Shown piece after piece: positions 43,482 through 53,881 of a DNA stretch of 64,000 nt; position 1 is the first letter of the stretch; every line of letters begins with the position of its first letter. The position numbers and the translations under genes are program-made. This DNA is from Anaerolineae bacterium. GTDB lineage: Bacteria > Chloroflexota > Anaerolineae > 4572-78 > J111. The notes beneath the pieces were generated by a model. The model saw only the letters and a list, made by a program, of their open reading frames with translations, was not told the DNA's origin and did not search any database. Location of the stretch: contig JAJVIM010000009.1 of NCBI GenBank assembly GCA_022071955.1, positions 62,001 to 126,000 of the forward strand, read 5' to 3'.

Positions 43482-45524
43482 ATGAATCGTCAAATGATGG
43501 TTACCGGACTCGCTGCGGCGCTGGTGCTGCTGCTGGCGGGCGCGGGCGTACTGCTGTACGGGTTGTCGCAAACAGAAACAGAGTCGCCGGCGGCGACATC
43601 CGCCTTTGGCGACATTCCCAAAGTTAAAGTAACGCCGCCGCCCGCGCTGGAGGACATTGCCGCCGATGTTCGCGCCGATTACCCCGAGTTGGCCAAGTTG
43701 CTGGAAAACCCGGAATTGAGCACAGTTTACAAAGATTTTTACCTGGCCTACCAATCCGGCGGCGAAGAAACGGCGCTGGCGCTGGCCCGGCAGCGCGGCA
43801 TTTTAAACGCCGATGACCAACTGGTAATGACGCTGGTGCTTGACAGCGAAGACAGCGCCGGCCTCATCTCCCAAATTGAAGCCGAGGGTGTACTGGTCAC
43901 CGGCAGCTATAAAAATCTGGTCAGCATCGCTATTCCGGTGGAACTGATCCGCACCAAAGCCGAAACCGAAGCCCCCAGCGATATCATCGACCGGATTTCA
44001 AATCTGGAGCACGTGATCCGGCTCGAACTGCCGCGCAAGGCCACCGGCTACCAGCAGCAATCGATTTTGGGGCAGGGCGTGGGCGTAACGTTGGCCGGCA
44101 ACTGGCAGGCGCAGGGTTTCACCGGAGAGGGCGTCAAAGTGGGCGTGCTCGATTTGGGCTTTGCTGGCTACCGCGATTTGTTGGGTAGCGAGCTACCGGA
44201 CAGCGTCACCGTTGAAACGTTTGGCGATACCACCAATTTTGCCAACGAGCCGCACGGCACCGCCTGCGCCGAAATTGTCCACGAAATGGCCCCGGACGCC
44301 GAAATTTTTCTGGCCTACTACGACGGCACCGACCTGGCCTTTGGGCTGGCCGTGGATTGGCTCAAGCAGCAGGGGGTTGACATCATCTCCAACTCTACCG
44401 GCAGCGTCGGCGTAACGCCGATGGATGGCACCGGCTTTTCGGACGAGCAGGTTGACGAAGCCCACCAGCAGGGCATTTTTTGGGTCAACGCCGCCGGCAA
44501 CGAAGCCGACCGCCACTATCGCGGCCAGTTCACCGACACCGACGGCAACACCATCCACGAATTTTTCCCCGATACGGAAGTCATCCCTTTTATTCCGTTT
44601 GGGCCGGGTTATGAAACCAGCATCATCCTCAGTTGGAATGACTGGCAAGCCGTCGATCAGGATTACGATTTAATTTTGATGGACCGCGACGGCAACGTGC
44701 TGGCTAAATCTGAGGATACGCAGGATGGGCAGGCCGGCGCAATCCCCGCCGAAGGTTTTTTTTACGAATTTGAAGACAACGAGATTTACCTGTTGAGCAT
44801 TGAAAATTACGACAATCTGGCTCGCGGCGACGCCACGTTTGACCTGTTTATTCAGAATGGCGATTTTCACCCGGATTATCTGGTGCCGGACCACAGCCTG
44901 AGCAGCCCCGCCGACGCGCGCGGCGCGTTTGCCGTCGGCGCGGTTTACTGGTCCGACGACGCGCTGGAAACGTACAGTTCACGCGGGCCAACCACCGATG
45001 GTCGCATCAAGCCCGACATCGCCGCGCCGTCCGTCGTCGATAGCGCCTCGTATCGGGATGAGGGGTTTAACGGCACCTCGGCAGCCGCACCGCACGTGGC
45101 CGGAGCCGCGGCGCTGGTGATGCAGGCGCTGCCGGAGTTTAAAGGCCAGCCGGATGAGCTGGCGGAATTTTTAAAAGCCCGCAGCATTGATTTGGGCGAC
45201 TCCGGGCCGGACAACACTTTTGGCGCGGGCCGGCTCAACCTTGGCGAATCGCCGCAAAATGCCGCCGAACCGGAAGCCACCCTGCCGCCGCTAACAGAAG
45301 GCGTCAACCTGCAACCCACGTCTACGCCGCGGCCGATCGCGGATGTAGGCCTGCCCGCGCCGGTGGGGTTGCCGGGCAACCGGCCGCCGGCCGCTCCCTC
45401 CGGCGAAAGCAGCGGGAGCAGCCTGGGCGTGGTAGTAATTGGCGGCCTGTGCCTGATGTGCGCCGCCGGATTATTGTTTGTCGGGATAATTATTGCCGCG
45501 GTTGTGGTTAGCCGCCGGCGGTAG
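43482..45524 (+). CDS. membrane-anchored subtilisin-like (S8) protease
   Basis: 680 residues. N-terminal hydrophobic segment at 6-30 (signal or anchor) and a C-terminal membrane segment (VVIGGLCLMCAAGLLFVGII) with a basic tail. The catalytic triad is visible: Asp in VGVLDLGF, His in EPHGTACAEIV, Ser in NGTSAAAPHVAGAAAL; Asn of the oxyanion hole is likely in VNAAGNEAD. A pro-like region of about 170 residues precedes the catalytic domain, and a Pro/Thr-rich stalk (LQPTSTPRPIAD) precedes the last membrane segment, so the enzyme acts outside the cell. It is probably co-transcribed with the FHA-ABC exporter, a possible exporter/processing pair. It ends 5 bases from the convergent hybrid kinase. 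Confidence 0.92.
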   Translation: MNRQMMVTGLAAALVLLLAGAGVLLYGLSQTETESPAATSAFGDIPKVKVTPPPALEDIAADVRADYPELAKLLENPELSTVYKDFYLAYQSGGEETALALARQRGILNADDQLVMTLVLDSEDSAGLISQIEAEGVLVTGSYKNLVSIAIPVELIRTKAETEAPSDIIDRISNLEHVIRLELPRKATGYQQQSILGQGVGVTLAGNWQAQGFTGEGVKVGVLDLGFAGYRDLLGSELPDSVTVETFGDTTNFANEPHGTACAEIVHEMAPDAEIFLAYYDGTDLAFGLAVDWLKQQGVDIISNSTGSVGVTPMDGTGFSDEQVDEAHQQGIFWVNAAGNEADRHYRGQFTDTDGNTIHEFFPDTEVIPFIPFGPGYETSIILSWNDWQAVDQDYDLILMDRDGNVLAKSEDTQDGQAGAIPAEGFFYEFEDNEIYLLSIENYDNLARGDATFDLFIQNGDFHPDYLVPDHSLSSPADARGAFAVGAVYWSDDALETYSSRGPTTDGRIKPDIAAPSVVDSASYRDEGFNGTSAAAPHVAGAAALVMQALPEFKGQPDELAEFLKARSIDLGDSGPDNTFGAGRLNLGESPQNAAEPEATLPPLTEGVNLQPTSTPRPIADVGLPAPVGLPGNRPPAAPSGESSGSSLGVVVIGGLCLMCAAGLLFVGIIIAAVVVSRRR

Positions 45525-45529
45525 TCAAA

Positions 45530-48500
45530 TCAGGGCCGAGGCTGGCCCAGGTGGCTTCGGGCCAACTGCCGCACCTGGGCCAGCAGTTCATCCTGCTCGT
45601 ACAACCCCTTTTGCAGCACACGTTCCGCCGAGTTTTCCAGCAAAGCCCGGTCGGCCGGGGTCAACTCTTTGGCGGTTAAAATAATGATGGGCAGGTTAGC
45701 CCAGCGCTCGTTTTTTCTGAGCTGGCTGATAAACTCAAAGCCGTCCATTTGCGGCATCATCAAATCTAAAATAATCAGCGCCGGTTGGATTTGGGGCAGC
45801 ATATCGAGCGCCACCCGGCCATTGTCGGCCTCGGCCACCTGCCAGCCTTCCTTTTGCAGCACCCGGCTCACCAGCGTGCGAGTTGGCGGGTCATCTTCAA
45901 TCACCAGCACCTCGCCGGGCCGAGCCGGCGGCCGTTGATATTTGCGCAGCACGTGGATCAGCTTTTCACGGTTGACCGGTTTGGTCAGGTATTCCGATGC
46001 GCCAAGCGTAAATCCTTTGCGCCGGTCGTCTACCATTGAAACCATAATCACCGGAATATCGGCCAGGTCGGAATCGGCTTTGAGCGCGGCCAGCACATCC
46101 CAGCCGCTCATATCGGCCATAAACACATCCAGCGTGATCAACAGCGGGCGTATTTCCCGGGCCAGTTTTAGCGCCACCGCGCCGGAACCGGCCACAGCAA
46201 CGGCAAACCCCTCTTTGGTCAGCAGCCGCTCCATCAACTCCCCAACGGCCGGGTCATCATCTACTACCAGCACCGGCGAACGGCCGTCGGTGGCGACAGG
46301 CAGGCTTTTAATTGGAGCATGCCGCGCAGCGTTAAACGCCACCCCACCCGTCGCCCGGTAAGCACTCACATCTGCCGGCAAAATCATAGTAAAGGTCGAT
46401 CCCTGGCCCGGCTGGCTTTCTACGCGAATAGTGCCGCCCATAAGCTGGCAAAAGCGGTGCGTGATGGCCAGCCCCAGGCCGGTGCCGCCATATTTTCTGG
46501 TCGTTGATGAGTCGGCCTGCGTAAATTCGTTAAAAAGCTGCCCCATTTGCGCCGCCGCAATACCAATGCCGGTATCTTTTACCTCAAAGGTGATAACCTG
46601 CTGCCGGTCCGGCAAATCAAAGTAGGGTTGGCCGCTGGCATCGACCAGCGGCGGCGTTTGGCGGGCCACAGTCAGTTCGATGGAGCCGTTGGAGGTGAAT
46701 TTGGCCGCGTTGCTGAGCAGGTTAAACAGGCCCTGCTGCACTTTGGTCACATCGGCAACCATAACGCCAATTCTGGGCGGACAATTGACCGCGAGCGAGT
46801 TTTGGTTTTTCTCCGCCACCGGTTTGATAGTGGTGACCACATCGTTGACCAGCCGGGCAATCTCAATTTTTTCCAAAAAGACATCCATTTTGCCGGCCTC
46901 AATTTTCGACAGGTCGAGAATATCGCTGATCAATTTAAGCAGATGGCTGCCGGCGGTGTTGATCTTCTTTAAATCGGCGGCAAACTCGGCCAGTTGTAAA
47001 TCCTCGGCATCTTCCGAGAGCATTTCACTGTAGCCGATAATGGCGTTGAGCGGGGTGCGCAATTCGTGGCTCATGTTGGCCAAAAATGCGCTTTTGGCCT
47101 GGTTGGCCGCTTCGGCGGCATCTTTGGCCTGCTGGAGCAGCACTTCTGCCTGGCGGCGCTCAATGATTTCCTGCTGAGCCTGGTTGTACAGATGAGCGTT
47201 ATCAATGGCCAGCGCGGCCAAATCGGCAAAGGCTTTTATAAATTTGGTATCGGCCTGGTCAAAGAAATTCGGCTCCAAATGCCCAATCGACAGCAGCCCG
47301 GTGAGCCGGCCAGAAACCAGCAGCGGCACGCCGAGCCAGCTCTTCACCGGAACCTGCCCGGCTTCGGGCCAGTCAAAAATCTGGCCCGCCTCAGAAACCA
47401 CCAGCGGCTGGTGAGCGGCCTCAATCTGTTGCAGGTAGCTGTTTTCTGACAACCGCGTGGTCAGGCCGATGACTTTTTCCGGGTGGGTCACGCCCCAAAC
47501 GGCCACAACTTCAAACAGATCGTCCTTTTGCAGCAAAACCAGAGCCGTATCGTAATACACAACCCGGCCAAGTTGAACCAAAATCCGGCGCAGAACATCG
47601 TCAAAATCCAGCGATTCGCCAAATACCGCCGCGGCATCGCGCAGAGTATCGGCTTGCAGCCGGGCCAGCCGCTCGGCCTGATAAACGTGGGCGTTGGTTA
47701 CGGCGATGGCGATTTGATGGCTCAAAACCTGGCAAATGGTCTTTTCTTCTTCCGTAAAATAATATTGCTTTTTGATGGAATCCAGCCCAATTGAACCGAT
47801 GGGCTTGCCTCGCACAACCAGCGGCGCTATCAATACAGATTTTACGCCCAGCGCCTGTAATCCGGCTGCATCGGCCAGTCTGGGGTCGTCTGGCACGCTG
47901 TGGCTGATAAAAATATCGGTGGTATCCAGCGGTAAAAACCCCACCGGAATAGTTGAATTTTCCAGCGAGCTTGGTGGGTATTCGGCGACCAGTTGGCCGG
48001 TTTTGCCATCGGCGTTGAAAATAACAATGCCGCAGTGATCAACGCTGATCAGCTCCACAAACGCCTGGCAGGCTTTATTGAGCACTTTGGCCAGATCGAG
48101 CGAGGTGTTGAGCGATGCCGAAATTTCCTGAATACGCTGCCACTGCGCCGCCCGCCGGGTTTCGTCATGCATTTTGGTACGCTCAATCCCGTGCAAACGG
48201 GCATTTTCCACGGCAATGGATACCAACTGCGAAAATCGTTCCAACAGATAAAGCTCTTCCGCCCCAAAGGTTCGGCTGTTTTTATGGCCATACCCCAGCC
48301 CCAAAACGCCCACCACCTGCCCGCCAGATTTGAGCGGCACGCTGGCGGTTGAACGCATGAGTGGCCGCAGCGCGGCGGGCGACCAGTCCGGCCAGTTGCT
48401 GGCGTTATTCCCGTCCGGCAGTTCGGCCGGGCCGGCCGGCGCAATTTCCCGAGAATGGGCCGGCAGCCCGTAGGCCGCCCGAAGTTCAATTAACTGCGAA

Positions 48501-51064
48501 GTTTCGTTGATCAACCCGATGAAACCGTAATCGGTGTTGAGCATTTGCGCCGCCCGCGCCACCCCGGCCTGAAGCAGGTCGTCCAGGTCCAGCCGGTTAA
48601 CCAACCCCAAAGTAGTATCGTGCAGCACGGCCAGGTAGTTATTTTGTTTTTGAACCTGTTCCAGCAGCATGGCCCGTTCCAGCAGGCGCTCGGCCAGCCG
48701 CTGCCGCAGGCGCGTCCCCTCGATGGCAGCGGCAATTTGCCCGCACAACCCTTCCAGGGCCACCTGGTCGGCTTCGGTCAGCATTCCCGGCACATCACTC
48801 TGCACATCGAGCACGCCTAAAATGTGTTTGGGGTCATTAATCACCGATTCGCCGCCCGCCGCCGACACCAGCCGGCGGATTTCGTCGGCCACGGCCGCAC
48901 AGAAAGGATTGGCCAGGTTGATGGTCAGCACGCCCAACCGTTTGCCCGATAAATCGAGAAAAACTGCCGGCGGCTCGGCACCGGAATCGGCGACAAATTG
49001 GGCCACGTTTTCAGCCGTAATCAACCGGCCCGGAATCTCGGTAACCGGGGCAAACGGCTGGTGATTGATGGCCATGGCCAGCGTTTGCACCAGCGCTGCG
49101 GCCAGCCGCCGGGCCGGCACATTCACCGTGGCCTGGTATGCCCCGGCTTCGGCAACGGCGGTAACTGCGGCGTGAATACCATCGATCCCGCCCACAAAAA
49201 AGCGCTCGGGGTCGTTTTTGCCAACCGTGATCACCGCCTGATAAGCGCCCAGCGCGCCGGCATCGTTAATGCCAACAATCATATGCAAATCGGGGTGCTG
49301 CCTGAGCATCTGTTCGGCCACGGATACGCCCTGGTTGGTATCGGCGGCCAGTTCGCTGCCAACCAGGGTGATGTTGGGGCCAAACGTGTCGCGCAGCCCG
49401 GCGATGATTCCCTGCTCGCGGTGAACAAATCCCTGATTGACGGCGTAATTGAGCAGGCCAAATTTTAGTTTCTGATCGGCCGGCACATGACGTTTGGCCC
49501 AGCTACCGGCCGCTTCACCGAGCAGTTTTCCGGCTTCGTAATTGGCAACATGCACCAGCGCCGTGGTATTTCCCTCGCCCAAATCCAAAGTGGAGATAAC
49601 CGGCAACTCATGCTGAAGGGCCAACCTGGCCAGCGGCACAATCTCGGCGGCGGCAATGGGGCTGACAATAACCCCATCATATTTGTTGGCAATAAAATGC
49701 CGAAAAACCGACTTCTGTACCTCAACGCTTTCGCGGCCCAGTTTGATGGGCACGGCCAGTTCGGCCCGCGTGCGGGGCAGCAGCGATTGGGGCTGCCAGT
49801 TGGGATCGGCCGCGGCATTAAGCCGCAGCACCGATGAACATGTCAGCGCCGCCATGCCGGTTAGCCCTTTGCCCAGCGGCATGGCGTGCCCGCCGGTGGT
49901 CATTTTCAGGCCGACATCGCCGTAGCCGGCCACCAACTTTAACGATTGCGACTCATCATCGTAGCGCAGCAGTTGGGTGTGATAATAGCCAAATTGATTC
50001 TGAATTTGGGTAACAACGCGCTGGTACAGCGAGGTTAAATCGGCGGCGGCGGCGATATCCTGGGCAATCTGGGTTGAGGTTCGAATTTGGCGGTTGCGCT
50101 GTTCAAGCAATTCGCGCAGTTCCCGTTCCAGATGTTTGCGCTCGGTGATGTCTCGGCCCACGCCCACCAATCCGCTGATATTGCCGTTTTTATCATAAAG
50201 CGGAATTTTGGTGAACAAAACCCACAGCATTTTATTTTGGGCGCGGGACTCCACCTGTTTTTCCCGATTAATTATCGGTTGACCATTTGCCAGAATTGCC
50301 TGGTCTTCCCGGCGAGCTTCAGCGGCAAATTCCGGCAGAAAGAAGTCGGCATCGGTTTTGCCCGTTACCTCATCCTGCAACCCCGCGCCAATCAGCGCGA
50401 GGTAGGCTGAGTTGTTTAATACATACTGGCTCTGAGTATTTTTAACATAAATGTAATCCGGCACGTTATTGATCACGGTAAGCAGCAGTTCGTGTTCTTT
50501 ACTCAGCGCCGCTTCCATTTTGAGCCGGTCGGCGATTTCACGCCGCAAAATAGCGTTGGCCTGCGACAGCTCAACGGTGCGCTCGTGAATACGCTGTTCC
50601 AGCGCGTCGTTGGCCTGCTGCAACGCGTCCCGGGCCTGTTGCACACCGGAGAAATCTCTGACAACCAGCACCAGCGCCGGCTGGCCCTGGTAGGTAATAT
50701 GAGTGGTTTTAATATCAACCAGGCGTTCGAGGCCGGTCGCATCTACCGTCATCGTTTCACCGTGGTACGCTTCGCCCTCGGTCAAACGCCGCAAATCCTG
50801 CTTGATGGCCTCGCGGTGGCCCGAGGGCACCCAATCGAGCAGACTCGCGCCAACCAACTCGTTGTGAGGCAAACCACCCAACCGGCGAGCCGCCGGATTG
50901 GCCTCCAAAATATTGCCGGCGTGATCCTGTACAAAAATGGCATCGGGCGAGGTTTCAAAGAGGTGTTTCAAAAAACTCTCACGCTCTTCCAGCTCGGCCA
51001 CACGCCGGCGAAGCTGAGTCAGCTCATCGCTCAATTGAGTACCGGGTTGGAATTTGTTAGTCAT
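45530..51064 (-). CDS. giant hybrid histidine kinase with a PBP-like domain inside a GAF domain
   Basis: 1844 residues, no membrane segment or signal peptide. Order: two PAS domains (about 25-145, 205-325); GAF1 (about 340-790) interrupted at residue 445 by a periplasmic-binding-protein-like insert up to about 745; three more GAF domains; HisKA with acceptor H1333 ([20 protein letters not shown]); ATPase ([15 protein letters not shown]); receiver 1 with D1646 ([11 protein letters not shown]); receiver 2 with D1767 ([12 protein letters not shown]). The GAF1 halves join as ELAVPIKLG + [14 protein letters not shown]. The insert starts with the middle of a PBP (KYDGVIVSP), runs to its C-terminus, then carries the usual N-terminal segment ([13 protein letters not shown], residues 709-721). 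ATG at 51064, GGAG 6 bases upstream. Ligand unknown; a sugar or small metabolite by fold. Confidence 0.92.
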   Translation of the reverse strand: MTNKFQPGTQLSDELTQLRRRVAELEERESFLKHLFETSPDAIFVQDHAGNILEANPAARRLGGLPHNELVGASLLDWVPSGHREAIKQDLRRLTEGEAYHGETMTVDATGLERLVDIKTTHITYQGQPALVLVVRDFSGVQQARDALQQANDALEQRIHERTVELSQANAILRREIADRLKMEAALSKEHELLLTVINNVPDYIYVKNTQSQYVLNNSAYLALIGAGLQDEVTGKTDADFFLPEFAAEARREDQAILANGQPIINREKQVESRAQNKMLWVLFTKIPLYDKNGNISGLVGVGRDITERKHLERELRELLEQRNRQIRTSTQIAQDIAAAADLTSLYQRVVTQIQNQFGYYHTQLLRYDDESQSLKLVAGYGDVGLKMTTGGHAMPLGKGLTGMAALTCSSVLRLNAAADPNWQPQSLLPRTRAELAVPIKLGRESVEVQKSVFRHFIANKYDGVIVSPIAAAEIVPLARLALQHELPVISTLDLGEGNTTALVHVANYEAGKLLGEAAGSWAKRHVPADQKLKFGLLNYAVNQGFVHREQGIIAGLRDTFGPNITLVGSELAADTNQGVSVAEQMLRQHPDLHMIVGINDAGALGAYQAVITVGKNDPERFFVGGIDGIHAAVTAVAEAGAYQATVNVPARRLAAALVQTLAMAINHQPFAPVTEIPGRLITAENVAQFVADSGAEPPAVFLDLSGKRLGVLTINLANPFCAAVADEIRRLVSAAGGESVINDPKHILGVLDVQSDVPGMLTEADQVALEGLCGQIAAAIEGTRLRQRLAERLLERAMLLEQVQKQNNYLAVLHDTTLGLVNRLDLDDLLQAGVARAAQMLNTDYGFIGLINETSQLIELRAAYGLPAHSREIAPAGPAELPDGNNASNWPDWSPAALRPLMRSTASVPLKSGGQVVGVLGLGYGHKNSRTFGAEELYLLERFSQLVSIAVENARLHGIERTKMHDETRRAAQWQRIQEISASLNTSLDLAKVLNKACQAFVELISVDHCGIVIFNADGKTGQLVAEYPPSSLENSTIPVGFLPLDTTDIFISHSVPDDPRLADAAGLQALGVKSVLIAPLVVRGKPIGSIGLDSIKKQYYFTEEEKTICQVLSHQIAIAVTNAHVYQAERLARLQADTLRDAAAVFGESLDFDDVLRRILVQLGRVVYYDTALVLLQKDDLFEVVAVWGVTHPEKVIGLTTRLSENSYLQQIEAAHQPLVVSEAGQIFDWPEAGQVPVKSWLGVPLLVSGRLTGLLSIGHLEPNFFDQADTKFIKAFADLAALAIDNAHLYNQAQQEIIERRQAEVLLQQAKDAAEAANQAKSAFLANMSHELRTPLNAIIGYSEMLSEDAEDLQLAEFAADLKKINTAGSHLLKLISDILDLSKIEAGKMDVFLEKIEIARLVNDVVTTIKPVAEKNQNSLAVNCPPRIGVMVADVTKVQQGLFNLLSNAAKFTSNGSIELTVARQTPPLVDASGQPYFDLPDRQQVITFEVKDTGIGIAAAQMGQLFNEFTQADSSTTRKYGGTGLGLAITHRFCQLMGGTIRVESQPGQGSTFTMILPADVSAYRATGGVAFNAARHAPIKSLPVATDGRSPVLVVDDDPAVGELMERLLTKEGFAVAVAGSGAVALKLAREIRPLLITLDVFMADMSGWDVLAALKADSDLADIPVIMVSMVDDRRKGFTLGASEYLTKPVNREKLIHVLRKYQRPPARPGEVLVIEDDPPTRTLVSRVLQKEGWQVAEADNGRVALDMLPQIQPALIILDLMMPQMDGFEFISQLRKNERWANLPIIILTAKELTPADRALLENSAERVLQKGLYEQDELLAQVRQLARSHLGQPRP

Positions 51065-51164
51065 GGTGTGCTCCAGTTACAACGGGGTAACGCAAACCAA
51101 TAGTACGGCCAGATTTCTCACATTGTAGCATAAAAGATTTTTTTGTGGCCAGTGTGGGTGTGAT

Positions 51165-51193
51165 TTGTCGGTAACCCGCTCCACCGTTATAAT
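51165..51193 (+). promoter_or_regulatory. promoter candidate of the SDR gene
   Basis: TTGTCG (51165-51170), 17 bases, TATAAT (51188-51193), about 60 bases before the ATG at 51256. Confidence 0.55.
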
Positions 51194-51255
51194 TGAGCGG
51201 TTATATCTGCATTGGCGCAGCCCCCCGGCTGGCCAATTTTTTTTTGGAGGAGAAA

Positions 51256-52068
51256 ATGAGCATTTCCAATTTACTCAACAACAAGGTGGCCATTGTTACC
51301 GGCGCCGGGCGGGGAATTGGCAAAGCCACAGCCGTTTCCCTGGCTCAGGCCGGCGCGGCGGTTGTACTGGCTGCCCGCTCCGAAGGCGAAATCAACGGCG
51401 TTGCCAGCGAAATCAAGGCTGCCGGCGGCCGCTGCCTGGCCATCCCCATCGACATCAGCGATATGGTTCAGGTTGACCACCTGCTGGTTTTAACGCTGCG
51501 CGCATTTGCCCGGGTAGATATTTTGGTAAACAACGCGGCTATGGTGCAGCCGTTGGGCAAAGTGTGGGAAGTATCACCGCAGGCCTGGCAGCGCTTGCTA
51601 CAGGTTAATTTGATGGGCCCGTATTTGGGCGCGCGAGCAGTGCTGCCCCACATGCTCGAACGCGGCAGCGGCCGGATTATTAATGTGTCATCGGCCGCCG
51701 CCGAATCCAACATCACCGGCGCCAGCGCCTACAACAGCAGCAAAGCCGCGCTGGAACGTTTTAGCGGCACGCTGGCCGCCGAGGTGGCCGGCAGCGGGGT
51801 GGTAGTAACCACCTTTCGCCCCGGCATTGTTGATACCGCTATGCAGGCCGAAATGCGCAGCACGCCGGCCCAGCGCTTTCCCAAAGTTGAGCTGTGGCAA
51901 AAATGGCATCAAACCGGCCAGCTTCGGCCCGCCACCGATCCGGCCCGGGCGATTTTGTGGCTGGCCAGCCCCTACGCCAGTGAAGCCAACGGCCAACTAT
52001 TCAACCTGAACGACGAAGACTTTGCCCGGCGCATCAACGCGGATTTGGGCCAGCCAGAGGAGCTATAA
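51256..52068 (+). CDS. short-chain dehydrogenase/reductase
   Basis: 270 residues from ATG at 51256, with GGAGGAG 5 bases upstream; upstream in-frame codons contain the ribosome site and a T-run, so they are not coding. SDR signatures: TGAGRGIGKA cofactor motif, NNAAMVQ, the catalytic Ser in INVSSAAAES and YxxxK (YNSSKAAL). NADP(H) or NAD(H)-dependent oxidoreductase; the substrate cannot be told. It has its own promoter candidate, and icd with a separate promoter follows. Confidence 0.9.
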   Translation: MSISNLLNNKVAIVTGAGRGIGKATAVSLAQAGAAVVLAARSEGEINGVASEIKAAGGRCLAIPIDISDMVQVDHLLVLTLRAFARVDILVNNAAMVQPLGKVWEVSPQAWQRLLQVNLMGPYLGARAVLPHMLERGSGRIINVSSAAAESNITGASAYNSSKAALERFSGTLAAEVAGSGVVVTTFRPGIVDTAMQAEMRSTPAQRFPKVELWQKWHQTGQLRPATDPARAILWLASPYASEANGQLFNLNDEDFARRINADLGQPEEL

Positions 52069-52089
52069 CTTTTACTTATCAACCAACGT

Positions 52090-52118
52090 TGACAAAGCAG
52101 CCGGCCCTCAGTAAAATA
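52090..52118 (+). promoter_or_regulatory. promoter of icd
   Basis: TTGACA (52090-52095), 17 bases, TAAAAT (52113-52118): perfect -35, optimal spacing. 46 bases before the ATG at 52165, which has AGAGGAG as ribosome site. Confidence 0.75.
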
Positions 52119-52164
52119 TGGCTCCCCTTAAACCAACTATGTATTCAAAGAGGAGTAGAACCCG

Positions 52165-53409
52165 ATGGCATTCGATAAAATTGTGGTCCCCCAAGATGGC
52201 GAAAAAATCACCGTTGTTGGCGACAAATTAAAGGTTCCCGATAATCCAATTCTGGCGTTTATTGAAGGCGACGGAATTGGCACCGATATTACCAAAGCCA
52301 GTTTGCGCATTTGGGATGCGGCGGTGCAGGCGGCTTACGGCGGCCAGCGCAAAGTAGCCTGGATGGAAATTTATTCCGGCGAAAAGGCAGCCCAACTGTA
52401 CGACGGCAACTACATGCCCGATGAGACCTTTGATGCCATGCGCGAATTCATTGTTGGGATCAAGGGGCCGCTGACCACTCCGGTTGGCGGCGGCTTTCGC
52501 AGCCTCAACGTTACCCTGCGCCAGGTGCTCGATCTGTACGCCTGCGTCCGGCCGGTGCGCTGGTATCAGGGTATCCCCAGCCCGGTCAAACAGCCGGATT
52601 TGATCGATATGGTTATTTTCCGCGAAAACACCGAAGATGTGTACGCCGGAATTGAGTACGAAAGCGGCAGCGACGAAAACAAACGGCTGGCCAAATTCCT
52701 GCGCGAAGAATTGGGCGCTCGGTTCTTTGAGGATGCCGGCATTGGCATTAAACCCATCAGCGCCTTTGCCAGCAAGCGGCTGGTGCGCAAAGCCATTCAA
52801 TACGCCATTGACTACGGCATTGACAGCGTCACTCTGGTTCACAAAGGCAACATCCAAAAATTCACCGAGGGCGCGTTCCGCAAGTGGGGCTACGAACTGG
52901 CCAAAGAAGAATTTGGCGATGTGACCATCACCGAGGACGAACTGTGGGAACAATACAACGGCAAACAGCCCGCCGGTAAAATTTTGATCAAAGACCGCAT
53001 TGCCGACATCATCTTCCAGCACGTGCTGCTGCGCCCCAAAGAATTTGGCGTACTGGCCACCATGAATCTCAACGGCGACTACCTGAGCGACGCTCTGGCC
53101 GCGCAGGTGGGTGGGCTGGGCATTGCCCCCGGCGCCAACATCGGCGACTTTGTAGCGCTGTTTGAAGCCACCCACGGCACCGCGCCCAAATACGCCGGAA
53201 TGGACAAAGTAAACCCCGGCAGCCTGCTCTTCTCCGGGGTGATGATGCTGGAATACATTGGCTGGCGCGAAGCCGCGGACCTCATCCGCAACGCGTTTGA
53301 AAAAACCGTCACCGAAAAAATTGTGACGTATGATTTTGCCCGGCAGATGGAAGGCGCAACCGAAGTAAAAACCAGCGAATTTGCCACCGCGGTCATCAAA
53401 AACCTGTAG
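52165..53409 (+). CDS. icd: isocitrate dehydrogenase (NADP+)
   Basis: 414 residues, full length for bacterial type I ICD. Substrate-binding Ser/Asn/Arg segment [14 protein letters not shown] with [14 protein letters not shown], metal-binding [11 protein letters not shown], and [15 protein letters not shown] near the cofactor. K-Y after HGTAP and YDFAR near the C-terminus match the E. coli residues (K344/Y345, Y391/R395) that select NADP+ over NAD+. It converts isocitrate to 2-oxoglutarate and CO2 in the TCA cycle. It stands alone: its own promoter and a strong terminator flank it. Confidence 0.97.
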   Translation: MAFDKIVVPQDGEKITVVGDKLKVPDNPILAFIEGDGIGTDITKASLRIWDAAVQAAYGGQRKVAWMEIYSGEKAAQLYDGNYMPDETFDAMREFIVGIKGPLTTPVGGGFRSLNVTLRQVLDLYACVRPVRWYQGIPSPVKQPDLIDMVIFRENTEDVYAGIEYESGSDENKRLAKFLREELGARFFEDAGIGIKPISAFASKRLVRKAIQYAIDYGIDSVTLVHKGNIQKFTEGAFRKWGYELAKEEFGDVTITEDELWEQYNGKQPAGKILIKDRIADIIFQHVLLRPKEFGVLATMNLNGDYLSDALAAQVGGLGIAPGANIGDFVALFEATHGTAPKYAGMDKVNPGSLLFSGVMMLEYIGWREAADLIRNAFEKTVTEKIVTYDFARQMEGATEVKTSEFATAVIKNL

Positions 53410-53429
53410 TATTTAACCGAGTTAACCGT

Positions 53430-53466
53430 AAAACGCCCGTCTTCCGTAGAACGGGCGTTTTTTTTG
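53430..53466 (+). terminator. rho-independent terminator of icd
   Basis: Stem AACGCCCGT (53432-53440) and ACGGGCGTT (53451-53459), followed by a run of T. 20 bases after the icd stop codon. Confidence 0.95.
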
Positions 53467-53577
53467 CGTCGATTTCCCGTTTGGTGAACGTTGGAAAAAT
53501 GTGCGCAGAAAGTTTTGTTTCAATCAAGTAGCGCCGCGCCGGCTGTGGTAAACTGGATCATAGTTGAGGAGGCGCTA

Positions 53578-53868
53578 ATGGCTATTAATACGATCAAAAA
53601 AAGGCAGATTGCTGCGGCAGCCCTGTTTGCCGCCGAAAACATTCCCGGCGTTGACAAAAAAACGCTGCGCCGGCTGCTGGAACTGGTTGAAGTTTCGGGA
53701 GAATTCAACTGGATTACGCGGCAGGAATTACTGGAAAAAATGCGGCTGCTGCTCAAGTACATCCCCGGCAGTTGCCGTTTTTCGCTGCTAATTCTGGCAG
53801 AACTGCTGGAGGCCGAACTATCGGCGTTTCAACCGGCGCTGGTACTGGCCCCGGCCGGGTCGTGTTAA
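53578..53868 (+). CDS. small hypothetical protein
   Basis: 96 residues from ATG at 53578, with GAGGAGG 5 bases upstream. All-helical by eye, with regular Leu spacing (KKTLRRLLELVEVSGEF, RQELLEKMRLLLKYI). I do not recognise the family. It has no membrane segment or cysteine cluster; two Cys near the end only. Convergent with the AAA+ gene (13-base gap). The good ribosome site argues it is real. Confidence 0.6.
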   Translation: MAINTIKKRQIAAAALFAAENIPGVDKKTLRRLLELVEVSGEFNWITRQELLEKMRLLLKYIPGSCRFSLLILAELLEAELSAFQPALVLAPAGSC

Positions 53869-53881
53869 CCCATTGAAAATT

